Source: CAVQOB01 sp963714325
GTDB taxonomy: Bacteria; Pseudomonadota; Alphaproteobacteria; Rhizobiales; Hyphomicrobiaceae
Length of the DNA: 64,000 bases
NCBI GenBank assembly: GCA_963714325.1
Contig: CAVQOB010000035.1
Span: 186,001-250,000, forward strand
Reading direction: 5' to 3'
This document shows positions 61,486 through 64,000 of the stretch, one piece after another. Both the position numbers and the translations under genes were made by a program. Positions within the stretch are counted from its first letter, which is position 1. The number at the start of each line of letters is the position of its first letter. The notes under the pieces were generated by a model. It made no database searches and had not been told where the DNA came from. It saw nothing but the letters and a program-made list of their open reading frames with translations.

Positions 61486-62433
61486 ATGACGGCAGCGACG
61501 CCCATCAAGGTCTTCTACGAGCCGGTGGCCAAACCCCACAGCATCGGCCTCTACGACACACGCAAGACACTGCCATCCATCACTTACGCGGTGGCGCAAT
61601 CCAGCGCCGGCCGCGAGCGCTACGCCGACGACGGCGTCATTCTGGTCAGTGACGTGTTCAATGCAGCCGAGATCGACGCCGCTCGCGCCTGTCTTGCGGC
61701 AATGACATTGGCTGATGCGCCGCGTTGCGAGGCCATTTGGTACGAGGGCGGCATCCGCGATCGGCTCGGCCTCGACGCCGCCCGTGATCAAGGGGCTGCG
61801 AGCGGGCGCCTCAGTGATCCCTTCGCGCTCGGCCAGGAAGCACATGCGCTGCCATTGCTGCCACCACAGGATCGCGCGCGTTACGTGCGTAAACTCATGG
61901 GCTTTCTCGAAACCAACCCCGCCCTGCACGCCATTGCCTATCATCCGCGTCTGCTCGCCCTGGTACGCGCGGCGCTCGGCGGTAACGAGCCGAAGCTGTT
62001 CCAGGAAATGGCGATGATCAAACCGCCTGGCGGGCGCGAGAAGCCGTGGCACCAGGACCATGCCTATTTCAATCTCGACCTCGCTGAGCGCATCGTTGGT
62101 ATCTGGATCCCGCTCGAAGCCGCGACGCCGGAAAACGGTTGTATGGTCGCGCTGCGCGGCGCGCACAAGGCCGGACCGAGATTGCATTTCAAATTGCGGG
62201 ACTGGCAGTTGTGCGACAACGATGTCGGCGAGGACAGCCGCGTCGCACTGCCGATGCAGCCGGGGGAAGTCATGTTGTTCGACGGCAAATTACCCCATGG
62301 CACCGCCGCCAATCGTACGGACGATTTCCGCTGGGCGATCCAATTTCACTACGTCGCCAGCGCCGCTCACGAAACAACCGACGATGCCCGCCTCGCAGCC
62401 TTCGGCGCAGAGGGCCGCAACGTCACCTGTTGA
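61486..62433 (+). CDS. Phytanoyl-CoA dioxygenase (PhyH) family protein
   Basis: A 315-residue Fe(II)/2-oxoglutarate oxygenase of the double-stranded beta-helix fold. The iron ligands are His and Asp of HQDHAY near residue 187 and a distal His in KLPHGTAANRTDDFRWAIQFHY, with the Arg for 2-oxoglutarate close behind. The family hydroxylates lipids or small organics. ATG61486 has AGGGGAGC upstream. It is cotranscribed with the TRAP genes 33 bp later, so its substrate or product may be the transported solute. Confidence 0.88.
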   Translation: MTAATPIKVFYEPVAKPHSIGLYDTRKTLPSITYAVAQSSAGRERYADDGVILVSDVFNAAEIDAARACLAAMTLADAPRCEAIWYEGGIRDRLGLDAARDQGAASGRLSDPFALGQEAHALPLLPPQDRARYVRKLMGFLETNPALHAIAYHPRLLALVRAALGGNEPKLFQEMAMIKPPGGREKPWHQDHAYFNLDLAERIVGIWIPLEAATPENGCMVALRGAHKAGPRLHFKLRDWQLCDNDVGEDSRVALPMQPGEVMLFDGKLPHGTAANRTDDFRWAIQFHYVASAAHETTDDARLAAFGAEGRNVTC

Positions 62434-62466
62434 ACGTCAAGAAAACAACACTTGGGAGTGAATGAC

Positions 62467-63468
62467 ATGGCCTACCGATCATTGACACGCCGCGCCGTGT
62501 TGAGTTCCGCCGCTGCCACGTCGACGCTGCTGGCCATGCCGGCTATTGTGCGCGGTCAGGGCAAAACCATCATGCGCTGGGGTGAGTTGCTTCCAGCCAC
62601 GCACCCGCAAGTGCAGATGATCGACTTGATCGCCAAGGATGTCGCGGCGAAGACGGCAGGTCGCATCGAGATCCAGAGCTTCCCAGCCGGCCAGCTTGGC
62701 TCAGGCAAGGACATGATCGAGTCGGTTGCAGCCGGAAACCTGACCATGACGACCGATGGCGGCGCCGCAATCGGACAATTCCTACCGCAGATCTCACTGA
62801 TCGAGGCGCCCTACTTGTGGCGCGACGCGGCCCACATGGCAAAAGCCCTCAGCTCCGGCATTCTCGACGACATGAACAAGACGCTCGTCGAGAAGCGCGG
62901 CATGCGCATGCTGATGCCAACCTACTATGGCAAGCGACACGTGACGACTAGAGACAAGCCGGTGAAGACCGCCGACGACATGAAGGGATTCAAGTTGCGC
63001 GTACCGCCGGTCGATACCTTCAAGGCAATGGCCGAGGCGTGGGGTGCGCGACCGACGCCGATTGCTTTCCCGGAACTTTACTTGGCACTGAGCCAAGGCG
63101 CGGTCGATGGCCAGGAGAACCCGCTGCCGACGATCCAGTCCGGCAAGTTCCAGGAGGTACAGAAGTTTCTCGTGTTGACCGGTCACATTATCACGCCACG
63201 ACTGGTGCTCGTGAATGAGGGCTTCTGGAAGGGCCTGCAAGCCGGCGACCGCGACGTGTTAGTGGTGGCAATCAAGGCCGGCGCCGCTTGGCAAGACGCC
63301 GAACTAGGCAAACAAGAAGTCAACCTCGTCGATACCTTCAAGAAGGCCGGCATGACCGTCATCGACCCGGATCTTGATAGCTTCCGCAAACCCGTTGTCG
63401 CGAGTGTGCCGAAAATGTTCGAGGAGAAGTGGGGCAAAGGCCAGTACGACAAACTCGCGGCAATGTAA
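62467..63468 (+). CDS. dctP: TRAP transporter periplasmic binding protein (DctP type)
   Basis: A 333-residue precursor with a Tat-like signal (YRSLTRRAVLSSAAATS). IMRWGELLPATHPQVQMIDLIAKDVAAKT opens the DctP domain, SFPAGQLGSGKDMIESVAAGNL is the ligand loop, and QGAVDGQENPLPTIQSGKF the Arg-containing carboxylate-binding region. Members bind dicarboxylates, sugar acids or ectoine. The membrane subunit follows at 63536. The last strand is intact and ends at 63468. Confidence 0.93.
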   Translation: MAYRSLTRRAVLSSAAATSTLLAMPAIVRGQGKTIMRWGELLPATHPQVQMIDLIAKDVAAKTAGRIEIQSFPAGQLGSGKDMIESVAAGNLTMTTDGGAAIGQFLPQISLIEAPYLWRDAAHMAKALSSGILDDMNKTLVEKRGMRMLMPTYYGKRHVTTRDKPVKTADDMKGFKLRVPPVDTFKAMAEAWGARPTPIAFPELYLALSQGAVDGQENPLPTIQSGKFQEVQKFLVLTGHIITPRLVLVNEGFWKGLQAGDRDVLVVAIKAGAAWQDAELGKQEVNLVDTFKKAGMTVIDPDLDSFRKPVVASVPKMFEEKWGKGQYDKLAAM

Positions 63469-63535
63469 GGCCGCAACAGCCGGCGGCCCGCTTGGCAATG
63501 CGCTGACCAGGGCCGCCATTCACTTGGACGAAACG

Positions 63536-64000
63536 ATGCCCAACCTGCTGCGTCGAATAGCTGATCGCTCGCTTGCAATCGTGGCGGTGGCCCTGACGCT
63601 TGCCATGCTCGGTGTCGTTGTTGCCGGCGTCGTCTTTCGCGCGCTGGGCTCGCCGCTGGTGTGGACCGATGAACTCGCGCAATATCTACTCGTCTGGATC
63701 GGCTTCATCGGTTGGATGATTGCCAGCCGGCGTCGCAATCATATCCGCATCACCATCTTCCTTGAAAAGCTTCCCGATGCTTTACGCCGCTGGCTCGAAG
63801 TCGCAATCCAATTTGCCATCATTGGCTTTGCCTCCGTTCTGATCTGGCAGTCTCACGGATTGATCCAGCGCAACATCGACGTCGAAGCGGTCACGCTGCC
63901 GTTCCCATCAGCACTTCTCTACGTCCTATTACCGCTCCTTGGCTGCGTACTGATCGTCGAAGCCGCCGCCGATGTTCGCGCAGCCATCACCGGCCGCGAC
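63536..64000 (+). CDS. dctQ: TRAP transporter small permease (DctQ type), truncated at window end
   Basis: An open frame of 155 codons without a stop before the edge. MPNLLRRIADRSLAIVAVALTL begins the first membrane helix; VWTDELAQYLLVWIGFIGWMIASRRRNHIRI is the DctQ signature (E-LAQYLLVWIGF, then RRR-HI). Four membrane helices are expected, three visible. It follows dctP by 67 bp. The large permease DctM should lie just beyond the window. It was missed by stop-based gene calling because of the edge. Confidence 0.9.
   Translation, partial: MPNLLRRIADRSLAIVAVALTLAMLGVVVAGVVFRALGSPLVWTDELAQYLLVWIGFIGWMIASRRRNHIRITIFLEKLPDALRRWLEVAIQFAIIGFASVLIWQSHGLIQRNIDVEAVTLPFPSALLYVLLPLLGCVLIVEAAADVRAAITGRD

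Overview
The window reads as a high-GC alphaproteobacterial chromosome, most likely Hyphomicrobiales (Rhizobiales; Xanthobacteraceae- or Nitrobacteraceae-like). Pointers are a GAAC-N7-GAAC SOS box in front of lexA, an Omp25-type beta-barrel, several orphan TctC/Bug binding proteins, a DUF6867-type gene in a branched-chain amino acid (liv) cluster, soxYZ with a flavocytochrome c flavoprotein, and dispersed intergenic palindromes of the kind common in rhizobia. No rRNA gene, tRNA gene, CRISPR array or prophage was found.

Layout. 0-3.5 kb is accessory: a hypothetical protein, an IS110/IS1111-type insertion sequence with a 16S-rRNA-like tag at its left edge, and a decayed methyltransferase. 3.5-5.4 kb carries leuA behind a Leu/Ile-rich leader peptide and an attenuator. 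5.8-13 kb holds metabolic singletons (nucleoside phosphorylase, PhzF, Nudix, methyltransferase, a TctC protein with a divergent LysR regulator). 13-15.8 kb has two toxin-antitoxin-like modules stacked behind ilvC, separated by a displaced piece of the ilvC 3' end. 16-20.4 kb has a glutathione peroxidase, a lipoprotein, lexA and an outer-membrane protein. 20.4-27.3 kb contains nspC and carboxynorspermidine synthase with an FkbM methyltransferase, a membrane methyltransferase and broken genes between them. 27.5-31.6 kb is a sulfur-oxidation/respiration block (soxZ, soxY, a soxS-like thioredoxin, fccB, an SRPBCC protein, alternative oxidase). 32-38.4 kb has an M48 protease, a GNAT-like enzyme, a cysK-alaX-sseA operon, an intradiol dioxygenase-like protein and a ferric-reductase-like membrane protein. 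38.4-44.2 kb is repeat-rich. 44.2-50.7 kb has a histidine phosphatase, meaB, a ureohydrolase/ornithine decarboxylase operon, an SHMT-like enzyme and a CDGSH protein. 50.8-58.2 kb is the livHMGF-livJ transporter, interrupted by a small four-helix-bundle cassette. The window ends with a P1 peptidase, a PhyH dioxygenase and the start of a TRAP transporter that runs off the edge.

How genes cooperate. leuA and ilvC sit in branched-chain amino acid synthesis, and the liv genes import the same amino acids. ODC makes putrescine; carboxynorspermidine synthase and NspC complete the aspartate-semialdehyde route to spermidine or a related triamine. FccB, SoxYZ and alternative oxidase fit oxidation of reduced sulfur with a respiratory branch that tolerates sulfide. 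cysK, alaX and sseA link cysteine synthesis, tRNA-Ala proofreading and sulfur transfer.

A notable number of genes carry single lesions: frameshifts in the 9.1 kb, vapC and rRNA-methyltransferase genes, and in-frame stops at 2983, 23990 and 39356. Some may be assembly errors. Others, such as the ilvC and nspC end fragments, are real remnants of insertions. The best candidates for something new are the PIN/92-residue pair lodged at the ilvC 3' end, the inverted-repeat-flanked four-helix-bundle cassette, and the IS element with its 16S-like edge.
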